A stretch of DNA of 64,000 nucleotides from Vibrio penaeicida (lineage in GTDB: Bacteria; Pseudomonadota; Gammaproteobacteria; Enterobacterales; Vibrionaceae). Shown in pieces: positions 28,442 to 37,400 of the stretch. The stretch's first letter is position 1, and every line of letters begins with the position of its first letter. The stretch spans positions 186,001-250,000 of the forward strand of contig NZ_BFAQ01000013.1 in NCBI RefSeq assembly GCF_002933855.1, read 5' to 3'. The position numbers and the translations under genes were made by a program. The notes beneath the pieces are model-generated. The model had not been told where the DNA came from and searched no databases. It saw only the letters and a program-made list of their open reading frames with translations.

Positions 28442-28714
28442 TTACAATATTTCAAATCCCGTGTGATTCTCAAAGTCTATATCTTTGGCTGCTACTGATT
28501 TTACGTTGGAGGTTTTAGGACCACTTTCTAACCACAACGCTAATTCATTGATTCTACTCATCTCTCCACTCGCTACGACTTCAACATCACCATTAGTTAG
28601 GTTTTTTGCGTAGCCTGACAAACCTAACTTTAACCCTTGGTGGGCGGTGTGATATCGAAATCCCACACCTTGAACTAATCCTTTCACACAAAACTTAACT
28701 GACTTTTGAGACAT
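28442..28714 (-). CDS. acyP: Acylphosphatase
   Basis: This protein of 90 residues is a complete acylphosphatase, which hydrolyses acyl phosphates in the cytoplasm. The active-site loop [12 protein letters not shown] has the catalytic arginine, and [17 protein letters not shown] has the catalytic asparagine. It is convergent with tusE and divergent from the chemotaxis receptor gene. Confidence 0.95.
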   Translation of the reverse strand: MSQKSVKFCVKGLVQGVGFRYHTAHQGLKLGLSGYAKNLTNGDVEVVASGEMSRINELALWLESGPKTSNVKSVAAKDIDFENHTGFEIL

Positions 28715-28800
28715 GCGTATATTCCTTTAAATTGCTCGATGTTATAGTGTATTCCGTCAATAATATCTGTTATTTGTTGTTAATAGGGACTATTTAAATC

Positions 28801-30204
28801 ATGAAAGAAATACCATTTAGATGGATTGATAAATACCTTATCCATCTGAAATTGCAGGAAAAGTTTTACCTTCTATTTCTTCTTCCTACTCTAGCCATCA
28901 TCATTATTTCCTCCATCTTAAACTACGCTGCCAATGAACTCACAACGCAAACGATTGCGCAAGAACTCAGAACGGTCGTAACACTTATTGAAAAGTCTGA
29001 GCTAGAAAGTAAAGAAATTCACGCCCTTATTTCCCAGTCCCCTAACATACAGTTCGGATCAGGCATTAACTCTGTCACGACTTCAGATGGGCAATACTCG
29101 CTCACGGCATCACCTTCAGCTAACTTGCTTTCCTCATTGTCAGTTGCTCAAGTTTCATCCATTGCGGCTTGTCTTATTCTTGTTGGCTTAAGCGTCTACT
29201 ATATTATGACCTTTATTGGTGGAGCAATGTTCTCGGCAAACAAAGCGCTGACCACACTATCCAACGGAGATTTAACTAATCGATTAAATTATTTCCCTGT
29301 TAGAGATGAATTCAGTGTAATCGCAATAAATATCGACAAGGTGTCGGAGCGAGAGCAAAAACTGGTGCTATCCATGCAGGAATCCGTCGCATTAATGCAG
29401 CAGATCAGCTCCGAGTTAAATCAATCATCAACGTCAAGCTACAATATCTCATCTAAGCAACAGGCAAATTTAAGCTCTCTTGCCAGCGCTTCTGAAGAAA
29501 TGGCAACAACCATTAGAGAAGTCGCGGTACTCGCGCAAGGATCTAGCAGCCAAACAGAAGAAGCTAAAGCAGTGGCCCAAGGCGGGCAACGTAAAGTGGC
29601 AGATACATTAACGTCTATTTCCAGTTTGAGCACCGAAATCCAGTCTGCAGCCCAAGCTGTCGCAGAGTTAGATGCGAATGCTGCTCAAATTGATGAAGTG
29701 GTTGCGACCATTGGCTCTATATCTGAGCAAACTAACCTGTTGGCACTCAACGCAGCGATAGAAGCTGCTCGAGCTGGCGAACAAGGTCGAGGTTTTGCCG
29801 TTGTTGCAGACGAAGTTCGTACCCTTGCAGGGCGAGCGCAACAAGCCACCATTGAAATCCAATCTATGATTGAATCACTGCAAAGCAATAGCTCATCACT
29901 CACTAAGCTAATGGAAATAACTGTCGATAACGCCTCACAAGGTCAAGGTCTCATGAGTGAAGTAGACGTTGAAATTGGCAACTTATCTGCTAAAAATGAA
30001 CAGCTTTCAGAATGCAGTATTCAAATAGCCACGGCAGCGGAAGAGCAAGGCGTGGTTGCAGATAACATAGCATTAAGTGTTGAAGACATCCGTAGCCAAT
30101 CTGTCGAGGTGAATCATTTGATTCAGTCCGCTAACGGCAACATCGAAAGTCTTAAAAATCAGAGCAATCAAATGGAAGCTTTGCTAACCGGGCTAAAAGC
30201 TTAA
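28801..30204 (+). CDS. Methyl-accepting chemotaxis protein
   Basis: This protein of 467 residues has two membrane helices (about residues 22-42 and 118-143) around a small periplasmic segment of only ~75 residues, too short for a classic dCache or four-helix sensor. A HAMP-like region follows ([29 protein letters not shown]). The signalling domain carries the conserved hairpin tip [37 protein letters not shown] in full. No CheR-docking pentapeptide is seen at the C-terminus ([10 protein letters not shown]). It should couple to CheA/CheW, and the ligand is unknown. It is a single gene followed by a hairpin terminator. Confidence 0.94.
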   Translation: MKEIPFRWIDKYLIHLKLQEKFYLLFLLPTLAIIIISSILNYAANELTTQTIAQELRTVVTLIEKSELESKEIHALISQSPNIQFGSGINSVTTSDGQYSLTASPSANLLSSLSVAQVSSIAACLILVGLSVYYIMTFIGGAMFSANKALTTLSNGDLTNRLNYFPVRDEFSVIAINIDKVSEREQKLVLSMQESVALMQQISSELNQSSTSSYNISSKQQANLSSLASASEEMATTIREVAVLAQGSSSQTEEAKAVAQGGQRKVADTLTSISSLSTEIQSAAQAVAELDANAAQIDEVVATIGSISEQTNLLALNAAIEAARAGEQGRGFAVVADEVRTLAGRAQQATIEIQSMIESLQSNSSSLTKLMEITVDNASQGQGLMSEVDVEIGNLSAKNEQLSECSIQIATAAEEQGVVADNIALSVEDIRSQSVEVNHLIQSANGNIESLKNQSNQMEALLTGLKA

Positions 30205-30228
30205 ACTCTCTTAGTATCAAGTTCAAAC

Positions 30229-30252
30229 AAAGGGTCGCGACTGTGGCCCTTT
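30229..30252 (+). terminator. Probable terminator after the chemotaxis receptor gene
   Basis: The 8-bp stem AAAGGGTC / GGCCCTTT (one T-G pair) has an 8-base loop. The T tract after it is short (CTTTCT). Confidence 0.6.
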
Positions 30253-30414
30253 CTACCGATTCTTATGCTCATCAAACGTTATTACACATTTCCTTCACCT
30301 TATCGAAAAGTAAAAAGTCAATTAACTGAAATAACATCGTGATATCCATTTGCAATTGTCCCCATGCTGACAGAAAATACCGCCCCTACCCAACTTCGAA
30401 CATCAGGCTAGTAT

Positions 30415-31611
30415 ATGACTCCTGCTATACATTTGACTAAAGGTCGTGAGAAATCACTTCGTCGCAAACACCCTTGGATATTTTCACGAGGCATTGAAAA
30501 GGTAACCGGTGAGCCCGCAATGGGCGAAACGGTTGACGTATTTGCGCATTCAGGTCAATGGCTAGCAAAAGCCGCATTTTCTCCGAAGTCGCAAATCAGA
30601 GCGCGTGTTTGGTCTTTCGATAAATCCGATAAGATAGACCAATCTTTTTTTGAGAAACGCATTCGCGACGCCCAGCTTCTTAGAGAAGACATCATTGCGA
30701 GAGATGGGTTGACCGGATATCGCTTAATCGCCGCTGAATCAGATGGGCTGCCGGGCATCACTATAGACAAGTATGATAACTTTCTCGTGTGTCAGCTTTT
30801 AAGCGCTGGAGCGGAACATAACAAAGCCACGATCGTTAACGCGCTTATTGCTTGCTTCCCGAATCACAATGTTTACGAGCGTTCAGATGTATCTGTAAGA
30901 AAGAAAGAAGGGTTAGAGGAAACGGTTGGCGTTTTGCACGGTGATTTACCACCGAAATTCGTCACCATCGAAGAGAATGGTGTAAAAATCAATGTCGATA
31001 TCGTAAATGGTCATAAGACTGGTTTTTATCTTGATCAGCGAGACAGTCGTTTACAAGCGATGAAATACGTAAAGGACAAAGAAGTTCTCAACTGCTTCTC
31101 CTATACGGGCGGATTTGGTTTATACGCCTTAAAAGGCGGCGCTAAGCGAGTCATCAATGCTGATGTTTCTCAACCAGCGTTAGATACTGCCAAGTTCAAT
31201 GCAGAAGCCAATGGCTTTGATGTATCGAAAAAGCGTGCTGTCTTCCTTAATGCCGATGTATTCAAGCTGCTTCGCGAATACCGTGATCAAGGTACAAAAT
31301 TTGATGTCGTCATTATGGACCCACCAAAGTTTGCAGAATCTAAGTCTCAACTAAATGGTGCATGCAGAGGCTATAAAGACATCAACATGCTTGCAATGCA
31401 AATCCTAAACCCAGGCGGTACCTTACTTACCTACTCTTGTTCCGGTTTGATGGAAAGTGATTTGTTCCAAAAAATCATCGCTGATGCCGCAGTGGACGCA
31501 GGTCGAAGCGTAAAGTTTGTTGAGCGGTTCGAGCAAGCCGCCGATCACCCTGTCGACACTGCTTACCCTGAAGGTTTTTATCTAAAGGGCTTCGCTTGTA
31601 AAGTGCTGTAA
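30415..31611 (+). CDS. rlmI: 23S rRNA (cytosine-1962-C5) methyltransferase RlmI
   Basis: This protein of 398 residues has an N-terminal PUA domain ([21 protein letters not shown]) and an RlmI-like middle domain ([19 protein letters not shown]). The Rossmann methyltransferase carries [17 protein letters not shown] for SAM, the catalytic-loop motif [14 protein letters not shown] and LLTYSCSG with the family cysteine. It modifies C1962 of 23S rRNA. It is a single gene. The DNA downstream changes character to small accessory genes, so rlmI marks the right edge of the conserved block. Confidence 0.95.
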   Translation: MTPAIHLTKGREKSLRRKHPWIFSRGIEKVTGEPAMGETVDVFAHSGQWLAKAAFSPKSQIRARVWSFDKSDKIDQSFFEKRIRDAQLLREDIIARDGLTGYRLIAAESDGLPGITIDKYDNFLVCQLLSAGAEHNKATIVNALIACFPNHNVYERSDVSVRKKEGLEETVGVLHGDLPPKFVTIEENGVKINVDIVNGHKTGFYLDQRDSRLQAMKYVKDKEVLNCFSYTGGFGLYALKGGAKRVINADVSQPALDTAKFNAEANGFDVSKKRAVFLNADVFKLLREYRDQGTKFDVVIMDPPKFAESKSQLNGACRGYKDINMLAMQILNPGGTLLTYSCSGLMESDLFQKIIADAAVDAGRSVKFVERFEQAADHPVDTAYPEGFYLKGFACKVL

Positions 31612-31629
31612 CCGACTTTGTGTATTTGT

Positions 31630-31663
31630 TAGGTCTAACATTTCCAATGAAGTGTTAGACCTA
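31630..31663. other. Perfect 11-bp inverted repeat at the core/accessory border
   Basis: TAGGTCTAACA and TGTTAGACCTA are separated by 12 bases. There is no T tract on either side. It lies between rlmI and the first immunity-like gene and may end rlmI transcription with Rho, or mark an integration border. Confidence 0.55.
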
Positions 31664-31783
31664 TTCAGGTAACTCGACCATTACATGTTTAAGCTCGGCT
31701 TATGCATTTATGATACTAACTCTATTGTTTAGCTCTATAAGTTTATAGTTAAAAGATAATGCAGAAACGTGCTAATTCAAATA

Positions 31784-32233
31784 TTAGTCTTCGTCACAGT
31801 AATATATCCAATCGTATAAGCCTGATGGTTTACCTTCTTCAAAAAATACCTTTGTAATGGAAACTAAATCATTCCAATTCCTACAAATTTGAAAATCGGG
31901 CCAATACTCACCAGCTATATCAACCTTTGAACCATTTACTTCGGAGGCTTTAAATATATATTCTTCATCTTCATCGATAAAGATCCCGACATGGTAGTTT
32001 CCCGGCTTCGCTAAAATAGCCATATGGGTAGATTCATTTTCGGGCCCTATTAAAGAAAGAAACTCAACTTTTCCCTCTTCTATATTTTTAAGATGTGTGA
32101 AGACCTCATCCCAACTAGGTGCATCAAAATACTGTTTTTTGGAATCTCCAATCATCCTGACTGATATTGCGTCCACATAAGAAACTAATTCGGCCATCAT
32201 TCTCACTACAAATCTTTGGAACGCTCCTAACAT
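31784..32233 (-). CDS. Imm1-like putative immunity protein
   Basis: This acidic protein of 149 residues has no signal peptide. The C-terminal pattern, a helix ending in FFEEGKPSGLYDW, resembles the end of Imm1-family immunity proteins (helix, F-x-x-G-x-P, then W). AGNYHVGIFID-like strands in the middle also fit. The match is by memory and weak. It starts 10 bases after the preceding Syd-like gene on the same strand, so the two are probably co-transcribed. The ATG at 32233 is taken, though ATGs at 32200 and 32197 are equally possible. It lies in the accessory stretch downstream of the Rhs gene, which supports an immunity role without proving it. Confidence 0.5.
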   Translation of the reverse strand: MLGAFQRFVVRMMAELVSYVDAISVRMIGDSKKQYFDAPSWDEVFTHLKNIEEGKVEFLSLIGPENESTHMAILAKPGNYHVGIFIDEDEEYIFKASEVNGSKVDIAGEYWPDFQICRNWNDLVSITKVFFEEGKPSGLYDWIYYCDED

Positions 32234-32243
32234 TGAATCTGGA

Positions 32244-32753
32244 CTATTCTCCTTCGATTAGAAACGTCTCCAAGTTTTTACAGATCAGCTCTCGCTCGCC
32301 ATTTAGAGATTCAATATATAGTTTCCCTGTTTTATTCTCGACGATTAAGAGGTATGAACTACTTGTACTGAAACCAATTGGAACAAAACTTGTTTCATTT
32401 CCATGAGCCGAAAAATATCCAGAAAACCTAGCAGACAGCATTGGTTTATAATTACCCGGTACAATTGGGAATAACTCATATGAATGTTCATTGAAATCAA
32501 CTAGTAATTGGCAGAACCAGTAGGAGTTTGAATATATTTTAATCGATTCGTGTAATGTAAAATCATAAGTATCCTCAAGTTCAGAGAATTCGTATTTTTC
32601 CACTTTATCTTTGGGTCGCCATTTGTACCATCCATCAGAGCTTTCGCCTTCAAAGAAATTAACATCTGCACCATCTAGTAGTGGGCACTCTGGCAATTCA
32701 CTATAATCAGCGCCCATGTACCATTCAAAATATTCAAATAAAGCTTCTTTCAT
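32244..32753 (-). CDS. SUKH/Syd-like putative immunity protein
   Basis: This acidic protein of 169 residues resembles SecY-interacting protein Syd and the related SUKH immunity family. The order is a hydrophilic start (EALFEYFEWYMGADYSELP), then a W-x-P motif (WYKWRPK), then H-E-S-I-K-I-Y-S-N-S-Y-W-F, and a C-terminal stretch with G-K-L-Y-I-E-S and L-E-T-F-L. In Syd the matching pattern is VYWQPQPF, IHTFYTTQFAG and LAEFLNQL. In polymorphic toxin loci SUKH proteins neutralise toxins, so an immunity role is favoured over SecY quality control. It is upstream of the Imm1-like gene and downstream of a 261-base AT-rich gap with no other gene. Confidence 0.55.
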   Translation of the reverse strand: MKEALFEYFEWYMGADYSELPECPLLDGADVNFFEGESSDGWYKWRPKDKVEKYEFSELEDTYDFTLHESIKIYSNSYWFCQLLVDFNEHSYELFPIVPGNYKPMLSARFSGYFSAHGNETSFVPIGFSTSSSYLLIVENKTGKLYIESLNGERELICKNLETFLIEGE

Positions 32754-33014
32754 AACTCACTATTTGAGCCAAATTGTTTTACTAAAGTTGTGAAAGCTAG
32801 TTAAGCCTATGATAACTATTGAAGGCTCGTAAAATTTTCATTTTATTCACCTTTACAATAAATTGTGGTTTTACCAACACCTATCAGATCTTAAGTATAC
32901 GGGTTAATGATGAAGTTGTTTTTTCTTCAAAAAAGTGCACGTCATTATTTCCCTAGCCATTGTATCCAATTGGTAAGTCAAAATATTATGCTTTCTAAAC
33001 AAATTTTGCTTGTA

Positions 33015-33278
33015 CTAACTCAAATCATCCAATAGCTCTTCTAGCCATTCGTTCAGGTCTTCTCTGGAATCGAAATCTTCCTCAGTAAGTTGCTCATACT
33101 CGGAGGGGCTAATCAGATTTTGATCAATAGCCTCTCTTAGCTGCTCCTTGAATAGCTCAAAATCATAAGGAAAACCTTTCCCTGAGACTTCAGCTCTTTT
33201 AATCAATTCCGGATCATAGCAATCAATGTGGCAATATTTCTTTAACACTGTTTTAAGAGGTTCTTTGAAATTATTCAT
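33015..33278 (-). CDS. Small acidic protein, candidate immunity protein
   Basis: This protein of 87 residues is one I do not recognise. It is strongly acidic and predicted mostly helical (LFKEQLREAIDQNLISPSEYEQLTEEDFDSREDLNEWLEELLDDLS), a composition common in immunity proteins against basic nuclease toxins such as colicins. It has no signal peptide or membrane helix. It is a separate unit with weak terminator-like sequence upstream. The immunity idea rests on size, charge and position only. Confidence 0.45.
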   Translation of the reverse strand: MNNFKEPLKTVLKKYCHIDCYDPELIKRAEVSGKGFPYDFELFKEQLREAIDQNLISPSEYEQLTEEDFDSREDLNEWLEELLDDLS

Positions 33279-33316
33279 GCGTTCTAGACTTCACCAAGCC
33301 CTTATATTTGTCTTAA

Positions 33317-33342
33317 AAATAAATCCGAAAAGAGCTCCGGAT
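33317..33342 (-). terminator. Weak terminator-like hairpin
   Basis: The minus strand reads ATCCG, a 10-base loop, CGGAT and then TTATTTTT. The stem is only 5 bp. It would stop transcripts coming from the Rhs-immunity side before the small acidic gene. Confidence 0.35.
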
Positions 33343-33479
33343 AATAATGTTAATCAAAAAGATAGGTTTGATTTAGCAAGCTCCATGAAAAGGGGAATGT
33401 AATTGGCAATAAACAGGAGATTAAACATGTAGTTCCATCAGCAAATTGACGGCGAACCACAATCGATAAAAACACTTTA

Positions 33480-33622
33480 CCTTGCTCAAAGCTCGCTATG
33501 GTGATGGATCTCGCCTTAAAGACACAAAAAGATCGATCTTGCATGTAAACGTCAAGATCTCACTAGATAGACCACCAAATTTGAAAGTGGGTTGTTATGG
33601 TTATCTTTTTGAATTACCTGGC
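33480..33622 (-). repeat. Diverged direct repeat, copy 1, ending in an IS-end-like motif
   Basis: This copy shares TCAAAGCTCG, GATGGAT/GATGACG, CCTTAAA and CCAAATTTGAAA/CCGATTTTGAAA blocks with the stretch at 33800-33961, in the same order. Its right end (33598-33622, GGTTATCTTTTTGAATTACC) resembles the end of copy 2. The copies have many point differences and indels. Confidence 0.5.
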
Positions 33623-33659
33623 CAACTAACTTTACATAGCACAACTTAAAGACGCTTAA

Positions 33660-33785
33660 TCATCTCAACAAAATTACCCACTTCAAGCTACCGAAAAAGC
33701 GCTCAACTACAACATTGTCTAAACATGCCCATTTGCCGCTCATTGATGTAATCAGACCAAGATGCTCTAATACCTTTCTATATAC
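33660..33785 (-). pseudogene. IS3-family transposase (OrfB) C-terminal remnant
   Basis: Forty-one codons on the minus strand read VYRKVLEHLGLITSMSGKWA, then CLDNVVVERFFGSLKWVILL, followed by R and a stop. The segment contains the hallmark around the last catalytic glutamate of IS3-type DDE transposases (S-M-S-x-K...DN-x-V-x-ERFFGSLK). The two other acidic residues and the rest of the integrase core are missing upstream, and the usual C-terminal part is lost after SLK. It is therefore a dead fragment. It lies between the two repeat copies. Confidence 0.8.
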
Positions 33786-33799
33786 TCATCCACGTTCAA

Positions 33800-33961
33800 A
33801 GCTCGATTTGATGACGTTGCGTGCCTTAAAAGTACGAAAAATGCTCGAATTTGCGCGCAACGCCTCGATTTTACCTAATCAATCACCGATTTTGAAACAG
33901 ATATGGATATGAAGGTGGATCGTTAGCGATTGTTTGGGTCATCTTTATTAAATTGCCTGTC
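33800..33961 (-). repeat. Diverged direct repeat, copy 2, ending in an IS-end-like motif
   Basis: This is the second copy of the element at 33480-33622. It contains an internal inverted pair, GTTGCGTGC / GCGCGCAAC (one mismatch), that could fold into a long hairpin. The end motif at 33937-33961 (GGTCATCTTTATTAAATTGC) matches that of copy 1. Confidence 0.5.
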
Positions 33962-34033
33962 CCTTTTATTTATTCTTGGTTATTGACAAGTAGCTGCTTT
34001 ATCTGCAATTAAAATGAATCACGTAAATCCATC

Positions 34034-34456
34034 TTATCTCCAACGGTTAACAAGAACCTTTTGAAGAGATATATCCTTCCAAACTGCGAATAAATAACCG
34101 TAAAAATCTTCATCTTCATCCATTTCAGGTTCAATAGGTTCAAATCCGGGTATAGCTGACCACCATGAATCGTATTCTATCTTCGTGCAGACATCACCTT
34201 CGCTAATTTCAAAGACAGTAGTTTTATCTTTTACTTTATGGAAATATCTAATACCGATAGAAGGAAAATCCCACCTTTTATCATTGATCTGTAAAACAAG
34301 AGTATCATTAAGACGGTATATTGCTGCGTTATCACAACCTGTAGAATGAAAGTTTCCATTCACGTCCCCTGACACATCAACGCCATGGATTACTTCACCA
34401 ACCCCTACATCAAAAAATACTTTTTTACCGCCATCAAACGGCTTTAATAGAATCAT
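34034..34456 (-). CDS. Putative cognate immunity protein of the Rhs toxin
   Basis: This acidic protein of 140 residues has no signal peptide and belongs to no family I recognise. It starts 7 bases after the stop of the Rhs gene, the position where Rhs toxins carry their immunity gene. The sequence is strand-rich at the N-terminus (MILLKPFDGGKKVFFDVGVG) and has a tryptophan- and acid-rich C-terminus (SWWSAIPGFEPIEPEMDEDEDFYGY). Immunity is inferred from position only. The lack of a signal peptide suggests it neutralises a toxin acting in the cytoplasm. Confidence 0.7.
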   Translation of the reverse strand: MILLKPFDGGKKVFFDVGVGEVIHGVDVSGDVNGNFHSTGCDNAAIYRLNDTLVLQINDKRWDFPSIGIRYFHKVKDKTTVFEISEGDVCTKIEYDSWWSAIPGFEPIEPEMDEDEDFYGYLFAVWKDISLQKVLVNRWR

Positions 34457-34463
34457 AATCCAC

Positions 34464-37400
34464 CTACTTAACTTTTGAAATTCCAGTTAATATATCCATC
34501 GTATCATTAGTTCGCAATGCTGCATCAATTACTTTTGTTGGACTACCATATTTGGAAAGCTGAGATTCATACGTAGGACCAGTTTTGTTACCATATTTGG
34601 TCAAATTACGTCCGTACACCATCTCCAGAGCCTCTTCAGTTTTATAATGAGAAAGTCTATCTTGGTTTCTCATTTCTACTAGTTGTCTCGCTATCTCGCC
34701 TTCGTTTACTCCATCAGAACGAAGAGATCGAACAAAATTTTGCTTCTGATCAAGCCCAACATGATATTCCAAACGCACTTGCCTTGCCGAGGAGACCTGT
34801 TTAGCATCTGTCCAATCAACTGACCAGTTGCTGGAATGAAACTGAGATTTTTCGGTAGGCATATAACCATATATGCCCTGCGAGTCCTTTATTAAATCAT
34901 CTGGTAAATCAACATGCTTAGTTTTTATATTGATTTCTTGTTCTAATTTTTGAGCAACTTGCTCACTATTAGGTTTACTCTTGATAGCCTTCATTACAGT
35001 ACGACCACCTGCCAACGTCCCGACAATCTCGACTGATTTATGCGTGAGTGTTGCTGCAAGTGGTGAGCCAGTTGCGTCTAAAACTGCGTCTCCTGCACTT
35101 TCCATCGTGCTCTCGTACGCCTGCACATAACCTGATAGGTGTTCACCTATCATTTGAGCTCCATCAGTCTTAGGTGTGTAGCTTAACGTATCTTGTATGC
35201 CTTCAATCCAGTTTACAGAAGTGTTTAAATCACCGATTGCTAATGGCGCTAAACCTGCTAGACCAGCAACTATATCCACACCAGTGTTATAAACACCTGA
35301 TATCAATAATTCTGCAGTACCTTCAACGTACTTCCCACCAACATTAGAACCTATAGGTTGAGGATGTAATGGGTATGTCGGTGCATTCACTTTAGCCGCA
35401 GATGTAAAGTTACCCGACCCCATAGCATACACGACTCGTTTTTCTGGCTGTGCATCCGTTTCCCCGGCTTTTACTGCAGCATCTGGCTCTTCGCAACACA
35501 AACCTGATGGATCTATCCACATCACTGGGTTGGGAGCATATTGGTAATGGTTAATTCCACCAAGTAATCCGATTGGGTCGGGTTGGATAAAGCGACCTGT
35601 GACTGGGTCGTAGTATCTAGCTAGGTTGTAATGCAGCCCAGATTCTTGATCGAAGTATTGTCCTTGGAAGCGGATTGGGTTCGCGACCTCTTCTACCTCA
35701 ACGGATGCCTGCCCTTGTGGATTGTAGTTGGCTTGCCATACCACTTTGCCATTTAAATCGACCATTCGGATTGGGGTGCCTAGGTGGTCGTTTTGGTAGA
35801 AGTAGCATAGTCCATCCATCACCAGCATTAGCGGCGCGTGGCTATTGGGTTGATAAAGATACCAACGGTAGCTGCTCTGGGTGACTTCGCCAATCAGTTT
35901 GCTGCCTTGCCAGATAAACTGAGTGACACCCGTTTCTGTCGTCTTTTTGCTTCGGCGACCTAGCGCATCGTATTCGTAGTGGGCAAGCTTCCCATTGTGG
36001 TTGACGGTCACTAGTTGATTCAGCGCGTTAAACTCACGTCTTTGCAAGTGGTCGCCACCTGCGACTTTTACTTGATTTCCTTGGTCGTCGTAGTGATAAC
36101 GCAGACCTTCGAATTCCAATATGCGGTCTTGCTCCACTACGATGTCATCGCCCACAGGGTTGCCAAAACTATCGAATCGATACTTATAGACATCGTCGGG
36201 TGTTTTAACACGGGTCAGTTGAGTCAGCTTGTCGTAATGAAAATGGGTATGCCCTAGTTCATTGTCAACATAGCTAGCAAGATTATGAGCGACATCGTAT
36301 CGGTATTGTCGGCTACGAGTGCCCCACTCCTGAGATTTCAGCCGCCCGATGCCATCGTACGCTCTGGTCTCGTTGAGATTATCGCCATAATTGAGAGAAG
36401 CCAACCGCCCCATCTGGTCATATTGAATTTCGATGTTTGGCGATAACGCTTTATCTCGGCTTTGAGCGCTGCGGGCAATTGTGGTTAAGCGACCAAATTC
36501 ATCGTAGCCAAAGTGCAGAAACTCGCCGCTCGGCAACTCAAGCGCTTCACAAAGCCCTTTATCGTTGTATTGATACCTAACACAGGCAGTCGATTGCCAG
36601 TCAGCGGTAGGGAGACCTCGCTCATTGTATTCAAAGGCTAGGCGCGTCGATTCATTTGATGCATGAAGAAGTTTACCTCCATGGCTATGCTGAAAATGAC
36701 ATTCATTGAAAACATGCCCTGTTTTCCCTTTGAGCGAAGCAATATCACCGTGGGCATTGTAAGTGATTTTTACAGCTCGATTGCCGGATTGTAACTCACT
36801 GATGCGACCAGAAACATCATACTGGTAGTGTTGCTTTATCCCATCAAACCCTTGCGTTTGAGTTAACAGTCCATCCGGTGACAACTCTAAGCGATAGTCT
36901 AGGTTATCACTTCGATGAATGGATTTGAGGTTGCGCTCTCCATCGTATTGAAAGTACAGCCCACTGCCATCACTGCGGTTTAACCCTTCTGGTTGAGAAA
37001 GCTCTCCCCATTCAAACCCTGTTAAACCACTTGGCGTTTGAATAGATGTAATACGTCCTGCATCATCGTAAGAATACGAATGTTCACGACATACGCTTTT
37101 ATCAAAGTCGTGAAAGGTACGTTGACGAATTAACTGACCTTTGTCATTCTGTTCTAAAGTGACAAACATCCCGTCAGGGTATGCCATCCCGTTGATTTGA
37201 TTAGATTGGTTGTGACTGTATCGAATTAATGTGCCGTTCGTTTGTAAGCCCTGAAGTTGATTCTGTTCGTTCCACCACCAGCGCTCACGGTTGCCATTCG
37301 ATTGTGTTCGCTCTATCAAGCGACCTTTTTTGTCATAGTGATATTGGCTGGAAATTTGGACTTCATTAACACTAGAAACAAGCTGGCCAAGGCTATTGAA

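Larger units (their letters stand above)
33279..34033. other. Gene-poor accessory segment with IS debris and diverged direct repeats
   Basis: No intact gene is found in these 755 bases. They hold a terminator-like hairpin, two diverged copies of a ~150-base element in the same orientation, each beside an IS-end-like motif, and a transposase remnant. The two short frames here (33350-33544 minus and 33715-33912 plus) look accidental. Confidence 0.6.

Noticed and set aside
33350..33912. Short frames on both strands in the IS/repeat stretch
   Set aside because: Their translations show no protein pattern and they fall inside diverged non-coding repeats. Only the transposase remnant in a different frame is convincing.
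33480..33961. Integron attC sites (Vibrio VCR) between the immunity-like genes
   Set aside because: The repeats lack the GTTRRRY core and imperfect palindrome of attC sites, and no integrase is present.
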